64,000 nt of DNA from Anaerovorax sp. IOR16 (GCF_017168145.1 NZ_JADQTL010000009.1:496001-560000); one strand, 5' to 3'; positions 44,886-53,814 are shown, counted from the first letter of the stretch. Notes: a model not told the origin generated them from the letters alone. Translations and numbers: made by a program.

Positions 44886-45254
44886 ATGTCAAATAAAAAA
44901 GTATTGATTGCATCAGCAATCGCAGGATTTGGAGCAGCAGCTACCTTTCTTTATTATCGATTTATGCCGCGTGTGTCGTTAAAGGAATATACGAAGCTAT
45001 GTCTTACTTTTGCGATTATGGACGATGAAATTGCAAGAAATGAATTAGAAGGAAATTTCATTCAGGGAAAGGAAATTGAATTCCCATCAAAAGACGAATC
45101 TATTGTTTATCGGTATGAGTTATTTTTGGAAATGTATAAAAAATATTCACGAAAAGAATTGGAAAATGAGAGGATAAGACTCATTCAACGATTGGAGGAG
45201 TCAAAGCAATATGTAGATGTACCGAAGGAAGAATTAGATTTTGAATTTGGTTAA
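44886..45254 (+). CDS. hypothetical protein with N-terminal membrane anchor
   Basis: A 122-residue protein: one membrane helix (about 7-26, 'LIASAIAGFGAAATFLYYRF') and a charged helical domain ('YTKLCLTFAIMDDEIARNELEGNFIQGKEIEFPSKDES...'). No family recognised. It is preceded by a weak but plausible SD (GGGGAAAG). Confidence 0.55.
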   Translation: MSNKKVLIASAIAGFGAAATFLYYRFMPRVSLKEYTKLCLTFAIMDDEIARNELEGNFIQGKEIEFPSKDESIVYRYELFLEMYKKYSRKELENERIRLIQRLEESKQYVDVPKEELDFEFG

Positions 45255-45305
45255 TAAGTGATTGAGAATAATATGGTACAATAAAAGCATCTTTGTATCA
45301 ATTTG

Positions 45306-45358
45306 AGACTTTGAGGATTAAGAAAAAAGAACTTAATTCTTTGAGTCTTTTTTTATTT
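45306..45358 (+). terminator. Rho-independent terminator
   Basis: AGACT (45306) with AGTCT (45344-45348) and inner ATTAAG/CTTAAT pairing, followed by a T-run. Confidence 0.7.
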
Positions 45359-45488
45359 TTTCATTAAAAAATTATTGTTTTGTATTTTAATTCTTCAAAT
45401 TTTAATTTAAAATTAAGAATATTTCGTAAAATAAAATGAATAAATAGTGATAATTTTTAATCGTATATAAGAAAATATATATTGGATG

Positions 45489-45532
45489 TCTCAATTTGAG
45501 AAGATTAAAAACAGTAAAATCTCAATTTGAGA
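45489..45532. promoter_or_regulatory. twin upstream activator sites of the sigma-54 operon
   Basis: The 13-base palindrome TCTCAATTTGAGA occurs twice (45489-45501 and 45520-45532), centres 31 bases apart, on the same helical face. They lie 65-110 bases before the -24/-12 promoter, the usual place for enhancer-binding-protein sites. A 12/13 match, TATCAATTTGAGA, lies at 45296-45308. Confidence 0.8.
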
Positions 45533-45594
45533 TTGTGAATCATTATTCTTTAAGCTTTGTGATAATAAATGTTGAAATTTCAATAAATTTTAAA

Positions 45595-45611
45595 TTGGCA
45601 TAGTTATTGCT
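45595..45611 (+). promoter_or_regulatory. sigma-54 (-24/-12) promoter
   Basis: TTGGCAT-AGTTA-TTGCT with GG (45597-45598) and GC (45609-45610) exactly 10 bases apart. Start expected near 45622, giving a 40-nt leader to the YfcC gene. Confidence 0.85.
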
Positions 45612-45660
45612 CTATTTATAGACAAGCTGATTTTAGCACAACAAGAATAAGGAGGTAACT

Positions 45661-46986
45661 ATGGAAACGTTAAACAAGAAAAAATTTCGGCTTAGCATGC
45701 CCGACACAGCGGTATTATTATTAGTCATCGTATTCATTATGGCAATCTTAACTTATATCATACCTGCTGGCGAATTTGCTAGAGTCGTCGATGAAGAAAC
45801 CGGAAGAACTTTAGTTCAGGCTGGAACCTATGCACAAGTAGATCCCAATCCTACCGGAATCAAGGATCTGTTTTCATCCATCTTTCGTGGGATTTTGAAG
45901 GCAGGCGAAATTATATCTTTTGTCTTTGTAGTAGGAGGGGCATTCGGCATCATATCAAAGACAGGTGCGATTGCAGTTGGTCTGGAGCATTTGATTCATA
46001 AGTTCTCCGGTAAAGAATCCTTCCTGATTGTTATTATTATGAGTACGTTTGCCGTATGTGGAACTACATTTGGTATGGCGGAAGAAGCATTGCCTTTCAT
46101 TGTTATTTTAGTCGCAGCCGCGAAGAAAATGGGCTACGATCCGATTGTCGGTGTTTCCATGGTGGTTATCGGTATTTATTCCGGCTATTCTGCAGGTGTA
46201 CTCAATCCATTTAATACCGGTATTGCGCAGGGTATTGCAGAGCTGCCTTTATTTTCCGGTATGGGACTTCGTTTTGCTTTAATGGCAGGCGCAATTATCA
46301 TTGCAGCTCATCACACGATTCGTCATGGTAAAAAATATAAGTTAGAACACTTAAATGATAAGTTGACAGTGGAAGAACAAACTGTTTTGGCAGAGGATTC
46401 CCGCCCAATGAATGCAGTGGATCGTATCATCCTTCTCATTCTTTTCAGTACGATTGTTGTTTTAATTTTAGGAGTATTAAAACAGGGCTGGTATTTAGAG
46501 GAAATTTCTGCGTTGTTCTTTGGAATGGGATTGCTTTCCGGAATGATTTACTTTAAAGGTAACATAACGGAGGTTGTAAAAGCATTTATTGCCGGCGCAA
46601 ATGAAATGACAACGGCAGCATTGTATGTTGGTTTTTCCAGAGCAATTCTCGTAATTATGGAGGATGGCTGCATTATGGATACGATTGTATATTGGCTATC
46701 CATTCCTCTTTCTCAGATGAGCAATGTATTTGCAGCATGGGGAATTTATTTTTCACAAGGTATCATCAATTTCTTTATTCCTTCCTCAACCGGACAGGCA
46801 GTTGTTGTTATGCCAATTGTATCACCTTTAAGCGATGTAATTGGAGTTACAAGACAGACTGCAGTACTGGCATTCCAGGCCGGAGATGGTTTTTGGAATA
46901 TGATTACACCTACACATTCTGTATTAATGGCCTCTTTAGGCTTGGCAGGTGTACCGTTTGGAAAATGGTTTAAATTAAACAACTAG
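45661..46986 (+). CDS. YfcC-family (anaerobic C4/basic amino-acid type) transporter
   Basis: A 441-residue protein with about 11 membrane helices. YfcC/DcuC-like hallmarks include the 'LTYIIPAGEFARVVDEETGRTLVQAGTY' N-terminal module, 'GMAEEALPFIVILVAAAKKMGYD', 'FFIPSSTGQAVVVMPIVSPLSD' and 'FQAGDGFWNMITPTHSVLMA'. It ends 'GKWFKLNN', while relatives I remember continue for about 30 more residues with a last helix, so the C-terminus may be truncated. Likely imports an amino acid or imports/exports an opine. It is first in a sigma-54-controlled operon with an opine-type dehydrogenase. Confidence 0.82.
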   Translation: METLNKKKFRLSMPDTAVLLLVIVFIMAILTYIIPAGEFARVVDEETGRTLVQAGTYAQVDPNPTGIKDLFSSIFRGILKAGEIISFVFVVGGAFGIISKTGAIAVGLEHLIHKFSGKESFLIVIIMSTFAVCGTTFGMAEEALPFIVILVAAAKKMGYDPIVGVSMVVIGIYSGYSAGVLNPFNTGIAQGIAELPLFSGMGLRFALMAGAIIIAAHHTIRHGKKYKLEHLNDKLTVEEQTVLAEDSRPMNAVDRIILLILFSTIVVLILGVLKQGWYLEEISALFFGMGLLSGMIYFKGNITEVVKAFIAGANEMTTAALYVGFSRAILVIMEDGCIMDTIVYWLSIPLSQMSNVFAAWGIYFSQGIINFFIPSSTGQAVVVMPIVSPLSDVIGVTRQTAVLAFQAGDGFWNMITPTHSVLMASLGLAGVPFGKWFKLNN

Positions 46987-47022
46987 TGTGAAACAAGGAA
47001 CAAATAAAGGGAGAGAATGATC

Positions 47023-48141
47023 ATGAAACAATTAAAATATGCGGTTATCGGTGCAGGTAATGGTGGACAAACTATGGCTGGTTATTTGAGTGCAAAAGGT
47101 TACAGAGTAAGTCTGTTTGACTTTTTAGAAGCACCGATTCAAAAAATAAAAGAAGGCGGCAACGTAATTAAGATAACAGGGGCGCTGGAAATGGAAAGTA
47201 AGCTGGAGCTTGCATCCAATAATATGGAAGAAGTTGTTCGTGGTGCAGATGTTATTTTTGTTGTCAATCCATCCACGTATCACATTAAAATTGCAAAGGA
47301 ATGTGCAAAGTATTTGGAAGATGGACAGGTTGTATTTTTAAATCCAGGTTCTACTTTTGGGTCTTTTGCCTTTAAAAAAGCATTGGATGATGCAGGATGT
47401 ACAAAAGATATTATTTTAGCAGAAAGCAATACGCTTTTGTTTGCTTGCCGTATGATTTCTCCGGGTCTTGTAGAAATTGGAGGGAAAAAGGATCGTATTA
47501 TCGTAGCTGCTTTCCCTGCAACGAAAAACGACTTTGTAAAGGGACTTTTGGAGGAAGCACTTCCGGAAGTGCAAATGGGTGATAATGTATTTGTTACAAG
47601 TTTAGATAATACCAATCCTTTGGTGCACCCGGGACCAACCATGATGAACTGTAACTGGGCAGAATCCGGAAACCGATTCTTGTATTATCATGATGGAATT
47701 GGAGAAACTATGGGTGAGTTCATCGAAAGAATGGACAAAGAACGTATTCGAATGGGATTGGCTTTAGGATTGGAGCTTGGAAAAAATTTATTCGATATGT
47801 TTATGCAGTATGAAGAAGAGTATGAAACAAAGGGAGAAACATTAAGCAATATATTCAAAAATGTGAAGGCATACGATACCATTTATGCAGTAAACAACGT
47901 AAGAACGAGATATATTTATGAAGATGTTCCGACTGCACTCATTCCTCTAATTGAGCTTGGACGTCTGCTTAATTGTCCGGTGGATAGTTTGAAGCTTGTC
48001 GCTGATATGTGCTGCGGCATTCTCAATGAAGATTTCTGGAATTTTGAAGAAACAAGAAGCTTAGAGAAACTGGGCTTAGATGGAATGACCGTTGGCGATT
48101 TGATTGAATATGCAAATACAGGAGTAAAAAAGAAGGCTTAA
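47023..48141 (+). CDS. opine/octopine dehydrogenase family oxidoreductase
   Basis: A 372-residue NAD(P)-dependent dehydrogenase. The N-terminal Rossmann motif GAGNGGQ (about 9-15) and 'GYRVSLFDF' are followed by a C-terminal octopine-dehydrogenase domain with 'NTNPLVHPGPTMMNC', containing the conserved catalytic His. Members make or cleave opines (secondary amines joining an amino acid and a keto acid). Together with the YfcC carrier and the dedicated sigma-54 activator, this suggests opine uptake and breakdown. The ATG 47023 is 9 bases after AGGGAG; ATG 47017 is too close. Confidence 0.85.
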   Translation: MKQLKYAVIGAGNGGQTMAGYLSAKGYRVSLFDFLEAPIQKIKEGGNVIKITGALEMESKLELASNNMEEVVRGADVIFVVNPSTYHIKIAKECAKYLEDGQVVFLNPGSTFGSFAFKKALDDAGCTKDIILAESNTLLFACRMISPGLVEIGGKKDRIIVAAFPATKNDFVKGLLEEALPEVQMGDNVFVTSLDNTNPLVHPGPTMMNCNWAESGNRFLYYHDGIGETMGEFIERMDKERIRMGLALGLELGKNLFDMFMQYEEEYETKGETLSNIFKNVKAYDTIYAVNNVRTRYIYEDVPTALIPLIELGRLLNCPVDSLKLVADMCCGILNEDFWNFEETRSLEKLGLDGMTVGDLIEYANTGVKKKA

Positions 48142-48187
48142 ATTGAATATAACTTAAATAATTTGGTTTTTCGGTAAATTTAGTATA

Positions 48188-48218
48188 AAATCAGTGTAGT
48201 ATTACACTACACTGATTT
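48188..48218. promoter_or_regulatory. perfect 13-bp inverted repeat before the sigma-54 activator gene
   Basis: AAATCAGTGTAGT (48188-48200), loop ATTAC, ACTACACTGATTT (48206-48218), ending 20 bases before the ATG. No T-run follows, so it is either an operator or an RNA hairpin separating the dehydrogenase and regulator genes. Its left arm overlaps a TATAAA (48184-48189). Confidence 0.6.
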
Positions 48219-48238
48219 CATGCTAGGAGGATATTTGG

Positions 48239-49996
48239 ATGACGGGTTTATTAGACATCGGTGCATATGTACAGAAAACAGCCGTTATTATTGGTTCTGT
48301 TTTGGAAATGGAAATTTTGGTATGTGACCATAATCGAAAGCTGATTGGAGATACTGAAGACGATGAAGTAACGGAATACATTAATGAAAACTCAATATTG
48401 ACAAAGGTAATGAATCAACAGGAAACTATCATTATTGATGATAAGAATGCGCAATGCAAAGGATGTCAAATCTGTCCGAAAAAAGAAAATTGTCCCGTAA
48501 AGGCAATCATAGGATTTCCAATTCAAAAGGGAGGTCGTGTGTATGGTGCTATGGGCATTTATGCATCTTCTTACCATATGACAGAACGTTTGTTAAATAA
48601 AAAGAAATTCTTTATTGAATTTATTTCTAATATGTCTGACTTATTGATTAGTAAGCTAGAGGAAAAACAAGAAAATGTAGAACTAAAAGCCTTTCAGAAA
48701 AAGTTTTCTCGTATTGTAGAATCCATCGATATTCCAATTTTGGGTCTGGATGAAAATCGAGAAGTGATTCACTGTAACAAACGTTTTCGAGATCTTTTTC
48801 AAATTTCTGAGAGAAAGGCACCAAATGGTGCACAATTATTAAAAGCCTTAAAACAACCAGATTTTATCGATTTCATAAACAATTGCAGTCAAGATTCACA
48901 GAAGGAATTTACATTTTCCATTCGCGGAAAAGAGACTTTGATTTTAGTGGAAGTGGATGCCATTGATATATCCAGAGATTTTAGGGGCGCTTTGATTTAC
49001 TTTAAAAAGGTTGAAGATTTATATGATGAGGTCAATCGAGTGACCAATAACTATACGACTTGCGCCATTGATGAAATCATTGGTGAAAGTCCTGCAATCA
49101 GAAAGCTGAAAGAGGATGCGAGAAAGTTTGCAGGAAGTGATTCGACAATTTTGATTCAGGGGGAAAGTGGAACAGGGAAAGGCCTTTTGGCGAGAGCCAT
49201 TCACAGTGAAAGCAGTCGTTCGTCGGGACCGTTTGTTGTGGTAAATTGTGCTGCAATTCCGGACAACCTTTTGGAGAGTGAACTGTTTGGCCATGAGGAA
49301 GGTGCCTTTACCGGATCTATGCGAGGTGGACGTGTCGGTAAATTTGAATTGGCGAACAAAGGAACGCTATTTTTGGATGAAATCGGGGAGTTGCCAATTC
49401 ATTTACAGCCGAAGCTTTTGCGGGCTGTTCAGGAAAAAAAGATTGAGCGAGTCGGCGGGCGTACAGACATTCATGTCGATATCCGTATCATTGCCGCGAC
49501 CAATAAAAATTTAGAGGATATGATGTTGTGCGGTGAATTCCGTGAGGATTTGTATTATCGCCTCAATGTCATTCCACTTGTTGTCCCTCCTTTGCGTGAG
49601 AGACCACAGGATATTTCTTTGATGATTGAAAGCTTTATGAAATATTATGCAAGCATTTTAAACCGAAACATCGATGGCATAGAGAAAGAAGCTGAACGAT
49701 ACTTGCTCAGCTATCCTTGGAAAGGAAATGTGAGAGAGCTGCAAAACATCATAGAGTATGCGGTGAATGCAGCAAAGTCCACGTGGATTGTCGTGGATGA
49801 TTTGCCCGATCGTATTATAAATGGAGATGAAGTAACCGAAAAGGTACAAATCCGAAAGCTTAAGGATGTTGAGGCTTTCTATATTCAGGAAGCTTTAAAG
49901 GCATTCGGGGATGACATTCATGGAAAAGACAAGGCGGCCAAAGCTTTGGGAATCAGCCGTGCAACTTTATATCGAAAGATTAATCAAGATGATTGA
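48239..49996 (+). CDS. sigma-54-dependent activator with Cys cluster (GAF/PAS-AAA+-Fis)
   Basis: A 585-residue enhancer-binding protein. The N-terminal GAF-like domain (about 1-150) contains C73-x2-C76-x2-C79-x5-C85 ('CKGCQICPKKENCP'), reminiscent of an iron-sulfur or zinc site. Then come a PAS domain (about 155-255), AAA+ with Walker A 'GESGTGKG' and the sigma-54 loop GAFTGS (usually GAFTGA), and a C-terminal Fis helix-turn-helix ('AAKALGISRATLYRKINQ'). It closes the YfcC/opine dehydrogenase locus and should bind the twin palindromes at 45489-45532. Confidence 0.9.
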   Translation: MTGLLDIGAYVQKTAVIIGSVLEMEILVCDHNRKLIGDTEDDEVTEYINENSILTKVMNQQETIIIDDKNAQCKGCQICPKKENCPVKAIIGFPIQKGGRVYGAMGIYASSYHMTERLLNKKKFFIEFISNMSDLLISKLEEKQENVELKAFQKKFSRIVESIDIPILGLDENREVIHCNKRFRDLFQISERKAPNGAQLLKALKQPDFIDFINNCSQDSQKEFTFSIRGKETLILVEVDAIDISRDFRGALIYFKKVEDLYDEVNRVTNNYTTCAIDEIIGESPAIRKLKEDARKFAGSDSTILIQGESGTGKGLLARAIHSESSRSSGPFVVVNCAAIPDNLLESELFGHEEGAFTGSMRGGRVGKFELANKGTLFLDEIGELPIHLQPKLLRAVQEKKIERVGGRTDIHVDIRIIAATNKNLEDMMLCGEFREDLYYRLNVIPLVVPPLRERPQDISLMIESFMKYYASILNRNIDGIEKEAERYLLSYPWKGNVRELQNIIEYAVNAAKSTWIVVDDLPDRIINGDEVTEKVQIRKLKDVEAFYIQEALKAFGDDIHGKDKAAKALGISRATLYRKINQDD

Positions 49997-50032
49997 TTAT
50001 AAAGAAATTTCGATACTATAAATTTAATAACG

Positions 50033-50072
50033 AAAACCTCATTTTTAGCAGATTGCAGAAATGAGGTTTTTT
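50033..50072 (+). terminator. Rho-independent terminator
   Basis: AAAACCTCATTT (50033-50044) and AAATGAGGTTTT (50059-50070), perfect 12-bp stem with T-run, 36 bases after the activator gene. Confidence 0.85.
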
Positions 50073-50141
50073 ATTGAGCAAACAAAGTATTAGGAATATA
50101 ATGGGATTAATCGAATGCTTGTTTACACAGGAGGAAATGAT

Positions 50142-50603
50142 ATGTCTCAGTTTGAAATAATTCAATACCAGGAAGAACACAAATTAAGAGTAAAAGAACT
50201 TAATCATGAGTGGTTGGAAAAGTATGATTTATTAGAGCCGCTTGATGATGAATACCTCGATCATCCGAAAGAAAAGATTCTGGATAAGGGTGGTTTTATA
50301 TTACTTGCCAAGGTGAAAGACGATATTGTAGGAACTGCATTTTTTGTGCCGATTGATGAAGGTACCGGTGAGATCTGCAAACTGTGTGTCGGGGAGAAAT
50401 GGCAAAACGATGGCATTGGTAAAGCATTGATGATGAAATGCATTGAAGATGCAAAGAAAATGAATATTTATACAATTATTTTGTATTCCAATCATAAGCT
50501 TGTCCGAGCGTTAAAAATGTATGAAAAGATGGGGTTTAAACTGATCGAAGATGACAATGAAAAATATGAGGAATCGGATATAAAAATGATACTTAAATTA
50601 TAA
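50142..50603 (+). CDS. GNAT-family N-acetyltransferase
   Basis: A 153-residue acetyltransferase: 'ICKLCVGEKWQNDGIGKALMMKCIEDAKK' carries the acetyl-CoA pyrophosphate loop (Q/R-x-x-G-x-G/A form, 'QNDGIGKA'). It is followed by 'LYSNHKLVRALKMYEKMGFKLI', the usual C-terminal motif. Substrate unknown. ATG 50142 has AGGAGG 7 bases upstream; the in-frame ATG 50115 has no SD. Confidence 0.8.
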   Translation: MSQFEIIQYQEEHKLRVKELNHEWLEKYDLLEPLDDEYLDHPKEKILDKGGFILLAKVKDDIVGTAFFVPIDEGTGEICKLCVGEKWQNDGIGKALMMKCIEDAKKMNIYTIILYSNHKLVRALKMYEKMGFKLIEDDNEKYEESDIKMILKL

Positions 50604-51226
50604 TGAGAATTAAAGCAATTCAAAGGAAAAGGTTATTTTTAAAAATAAAAAGATAGGAGTTTGCACCGAAGCACAAACCCTATCATGTAAATGGAAAGGA
50701 TGGTTTGGATTTCCATTTACAATATCATTATAGAATATAATATACAAATGTGATACAAGAAAATATTGGTAAAAAATTATAAATAATAAGTTATAAATAT
50801 TTAAAATATACAAATGACAGAAAATTTTTAAAAAAAGGTACAATAAGATTGAAATAATAAATTTTAAGGGATATAATGATTGCAATGGGGAATTATTGGT
50901 AATATAGTCGAGAGGTGGCGAATACATTCGCTTTACCAAGGTATTGAAATGCAAAAATTAGAGACCAACGAACAAAGAAATTTATATCTATCAATATAAA
51001 GAATTGAGAAAAGCTGTTTTCGACGCATTGTCTATAGACTAACGCGTCGAGCAGCTTTTTGTGGTTAATTTAATAAAGCTAGAATGAATGACATAAAAAA
51101 GGCGAATGGCTATGTTACCGGAGTGGGGGAAACATATGAGTGAGTTTTGAGTATGTCTTTTTTAATGTATGTAAAGATGTTGGGATTATAACAATAATCG
51201 GAATTGGTTAAGGAAAGGCAATAATA
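50604..51226. other. gene-free stretch with tandem hairpins
   Basis: About 620 bases without a credible gene. It holds two hairpins after the GNAT gene: GATAGGAGTTTG/CAAACCCTATC (50652-50684) and the perfect 11-bp GTAAATGGAAA/TTTCCATTTAC (50687-50720). GCGAATACATTCGC lies at about 50918, and a strong terminator at 51011-51061 has no visible gene in front. It marks the boundary to the accessory patch. Confidence 0.6.
51011..51061 (+). terminator. orphan Rho-independent terminator
   Basis: AGCTG...CGACGC (51012 onwards) pairs with GCGTCG..CAGCT, followed by five T. No plus-strand gene ends within 400 bases upstream, so a small RNA could end here. Confidence 0.65.
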
Positions 51227-52036
51227 GTGAAAAATTCTATAGAAATATTATTAAACAAATGTGAAAGTCAACATATTGCTAATTTGTGGATGTTTTATAG
51301 AGATTATTTTGAATCTGATAAAAGTTGTGTTGAGTTTCTATTATCAGTATTTGATAATGAACCAAATCAAAACGATGGAGAGATTTCTGTAAGGGACAGT
51401 TGTCAGAATATATTTATACCGCGTAGAATGGTTAACACTACTATGCGACTTGTTTTAGCAGCAAGGGATATGGAAGTGATTCGTAAAGGTAAAGATGTTT
51501 TTAAAATTATATACCTTGTATCATGCATTGAAACTTTACAGACATTGAGAGGAAAAGGAGGATGGGAAAAATGGAAAATGATTATAGACTTCTTCGTAAA
51601 ATCCACCTCTGATACAGATAAAGAAACAATTAAAATGAAGTTTAAACGTAGCCTTGGTGATGATATGTATAATGAAAATTCTATTTCTGCTTGCCCTGAC
51701 CAGAAAATATGTATTGAAGAATTTGCAAATATAATTAATATACTTCGCAATTGTGCTGCACATCAAGGTGAATACTGGAATTTTTCATTTTGCACACCAA
51801 ACAATGAAGACTACGGGTTAATTTGTTTAATAAATATTGATATTGGTAAGACGTATATTAATAATTATGAGAGTATTTCAAAAGATGAAAAGGAAAAATT
51901 GTTAAGTCACAATGGACAAAAACCGCATGTCTATGAAATTATGCTGACCTACAGAGAATTCGAAAGTATTTTTGTTAGAACGTGCATTAGATTTATAAAG
52001 AGTTACATAAAAGAATATAAATTTACATTACAATGA
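51227..52036 (+). CDS. HEPN-like protein 1 (putative Abi-type)
   Basis: A 269-residue helical protein of no firmly recognised family. Near residue 174 it has 'LRNCAAHQGEYW', which contains R-N-x3-H (R174, H179), the RX4-6H signature of HEPN ribonuclease domains with the common Asn after Arg. HEPN proteins are frequent in abortive-infection, toxin and phage-defence systems. The GTG start has AGGAAAGG 8 bases upstream. It is very AT-rich and lies in an accessory patch with a second HEPN-like gene and an immunity-like gene. Confidence 0.55.
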   Translation: MKNSIEILLNKCESQHIANLWMFYRDYFESDKSCVEFLLSVFDNEPNQNDGEISVRDSCQNIFIPRRMVNTTMRLVLAARDMEVIRKGKDVFKIIYLVSCIETLQTLRGKGGWEKWKMIIDFFVKSTSDTDKETIKMKFKRSLGDDMYNENSISACPDQKICIEEFANIINILRNCAAHQGEYWNFSFCTPNNEDYGLICLINIDIGKTYINNYESISKDEKEKLLSHNGQKPHVYEIMLTYREFESIFVRTCIRFIKSYIKEYKFTLQ

Positions 52037-52062
52037 GGTGTAACCCATCACATAGATTATGA

Positions 52063-52182
52063 ACAAGTAATTATAGCAATAATGGGAAGCTTGTTTATTT
52101 ATCTGAAACAAGGGATGTTCCAAGGCATGAAATACCCCAAATAATTAGAAGCAACTTTCGCTCCGCATTATCTCAACTTTGA
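52063..52182 (+). pseudogene. possible gene remnant
   Basis: A 39-codon frame with no start, bounded by stops, encodes a plausible protein end ('NNGKLVYLSETRDVPRHEIP' onwards). The amino-acid pattern looks protein-like, but no family is recognised. The surrounding 52037-52352 holds no intact gene. Confidence 0.25.
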
Positions 52183-52352
52183 AACACCGTCACCAGATAA
52201 TCAGAGATAAGTTTAATGTTTTGAACTTCCCGTTTGTTTAAGCCACAAAGATGGGGATGTTCTTTGCGTTGGTTTTATTGTTATCTGTAGATGATGGCTA
52301 ATATAAAGATAAGCTCCTAAAATGCTGCTGAAAACGAAAGGATGAGAATAGT

Positions 52353-53177
52353 ATGAATCCAACAATCAAAAAACATAACCAAACGAAAATACAGAAAGAT
52401 ATTAAATGCCAGCAACTGATTGATGAAATGAAAGCTATCGAGAAATTCATATGTAGCTTTGGATTTTTGTCATTTGGGAGAGATTATATCTTATGTAAAA
52501 ATTGGTCGTTTTCGCTTCAGGGTATTATTACATCAGTAGAGTTGACAGCTGGCAATATTATTACATGTTGTGAATACGGATGTATGGCTGATGCAAATTC
52601 CCTATTACGAAAATACCGTGATGATCTGTTTTTCTATCTCTATATAGTGGTTTTTGATTCAAATCAAAAACCAGAAATCACTTATAATGCTACAGAAATG
52701 GAAGATAATATATCTCAATGGATTCAAAATGGTCTGAATAGTCTCTACATACAAGATGTTCTAAAGGCAGTCGGGACATCGCCTCAGTTGAAAAAAGCGG
52801 TAACCGCATATAAATTACAAAAAAGTTTTAATGGCATAGGCGAACGATTGAACAATTTTGTCCATGGCAATGGATTTGCATATTACAATCGTAACATTAA
52901 TGCATACAAAGCGGATGAACTCCAATATAACATGAAGATACTTGTCAATGATATGAAGTATATAACGGTAACATTTCTGATTTTGCTCATACTGTGTTCA
53001 CCGCTATCAGTCATGTCAACGGATTATATCGATTATCTAGATTGCGGAGATACTCCACCCGAGGATTCTCAATATTGGGTTGCTCCATTCGTGGAACATT
53101 TTATCTTAAATAATATCAATTTAATTGATGAGAACTGCTACAATTATCTTAAAGAGAATACAAGTATGCAATTTTAA
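52353..53177 (+). CDS. HEPN-like protein 2
   Basis: A 274-residue protein. 'SLLRKYRDDLFFYLYIVVFD' (about 83-102) and 'ERLNNFVHGNGFAYYN' (about 164-179) give R165-x5-H171 within a helical context, again the HEPN RX4-6H pattern. A hydrophobic stretch 'YITVTFLILLILCSPLSV' (about 203-220) could be membrane-embedded. The SD GAAAGGATGAG precedes the ATG. I do not recognise a named family. It is not clearly similar to HEPN-like protein 1. Confidence 0.5.
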   Translation: MNPTIKKHNQTKIQKDIKCQQLIDEMKAIEKFICSFGFLSFGRDYILCKNWSFSLQGIITSVELTAGNIITCCEYGCMADANSLLRKYRDDLFFYLYIVVFDSNQKPEITYNATEMEDNISQWIQNGLNSLYIQDVLKAVGTSPQLKKAVTAYKLQKSFNGIGERLNNFVHGNGFAYYNRNINAYKADELQYNMKILVNDMKYITVTFLILLILCSPLSVMSTDYIDYLDCGDTPPEDSQYWVAPFVEHFILNNINLIDENCYNYLKENTSMQF

Positions 53178-53251
53178 TAGATGGATTTCGCATTATGTTT
53201 ATAAAATATAAGAATGAGACAGATTAATAAGACTTTGGAGAGAGGGGTTAT

Positions 53252-53701
53252 ATGGAGATTTTTTGCTTAAATGGATATGAAAATGAAAAGATTTCTCTTG
53301 AACTTAACGAAGTAATAGGATTCCCAGCTGCTACTAGTTATGAAGGTGGTTATGATATCATATGCACATTAACAATTGACGTTGGATGCTATCATGTCAG
53401 ATGTGATAGATACTATTCTGCGACAGGTGCATTATACAAGTTCAATAGTAAGTTAAAAGAGTGTTATAAAAATCTAGTTGGGCAAGCAGAATATCGTTTG
53501 CTATTGGAAAATGATTTGATATTTAATGTCTCTATGACATCATCGGGACATGCATTAGTAACTGGTACTTTTCAGGAAAGGCCAGATAAACACAGTATTC
53601 TCAGCTTCGAAATGGACACAGACCAATCATGCTTTTTGTCCGTTATTGAATCTATAGATAATTTAATAAATACATATGGTGGTATGCTTGGAATCGAATA
53701 A
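53252..53701 (+). CDS. WapI-like immunity protein
   Basis: A 149-residue beta-rich protein resembling the WapI/DUF6228-type immunity family by layout. It shows an early 'GGYDIICTLTIDVGCYHVRCDRYY', then 'LVGQAEYRLLLENDLIFNVSMTSSGHALVTGTFQERPD', and a C-terminal 'FLSVIESIDNLINTYGG' helix. Such proteins neutralise contact-dependent toxins. No toxin gene is seen beside it, so it would be an orphan immunity gene. The SD AGAGAGGGG is good. Confidence 0.5.
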   Translation: MEIFCLNGYENEKISLELNEVIGFPAATSYEGGYDIICTLTIDVGCYHVRCDRYYSATGALYKFNSKLKECYKNLVGQAEYRLLLENDLIFNVSMTSSGHALVTGTFQERPDKHSILSFEMDTDQSCFLSVIESIDNLINTYGGMLGIE

Positions 53702-53814
53702 ATTATTTTTACCTTTGTAGTAACTAAGTGAATTACCCATTATGTTTATAACACGAATTTAATTTACTATTTATAACAAACAAAAGAGTATTGTTATAAG
53801 GAAGGTGATGTCTT

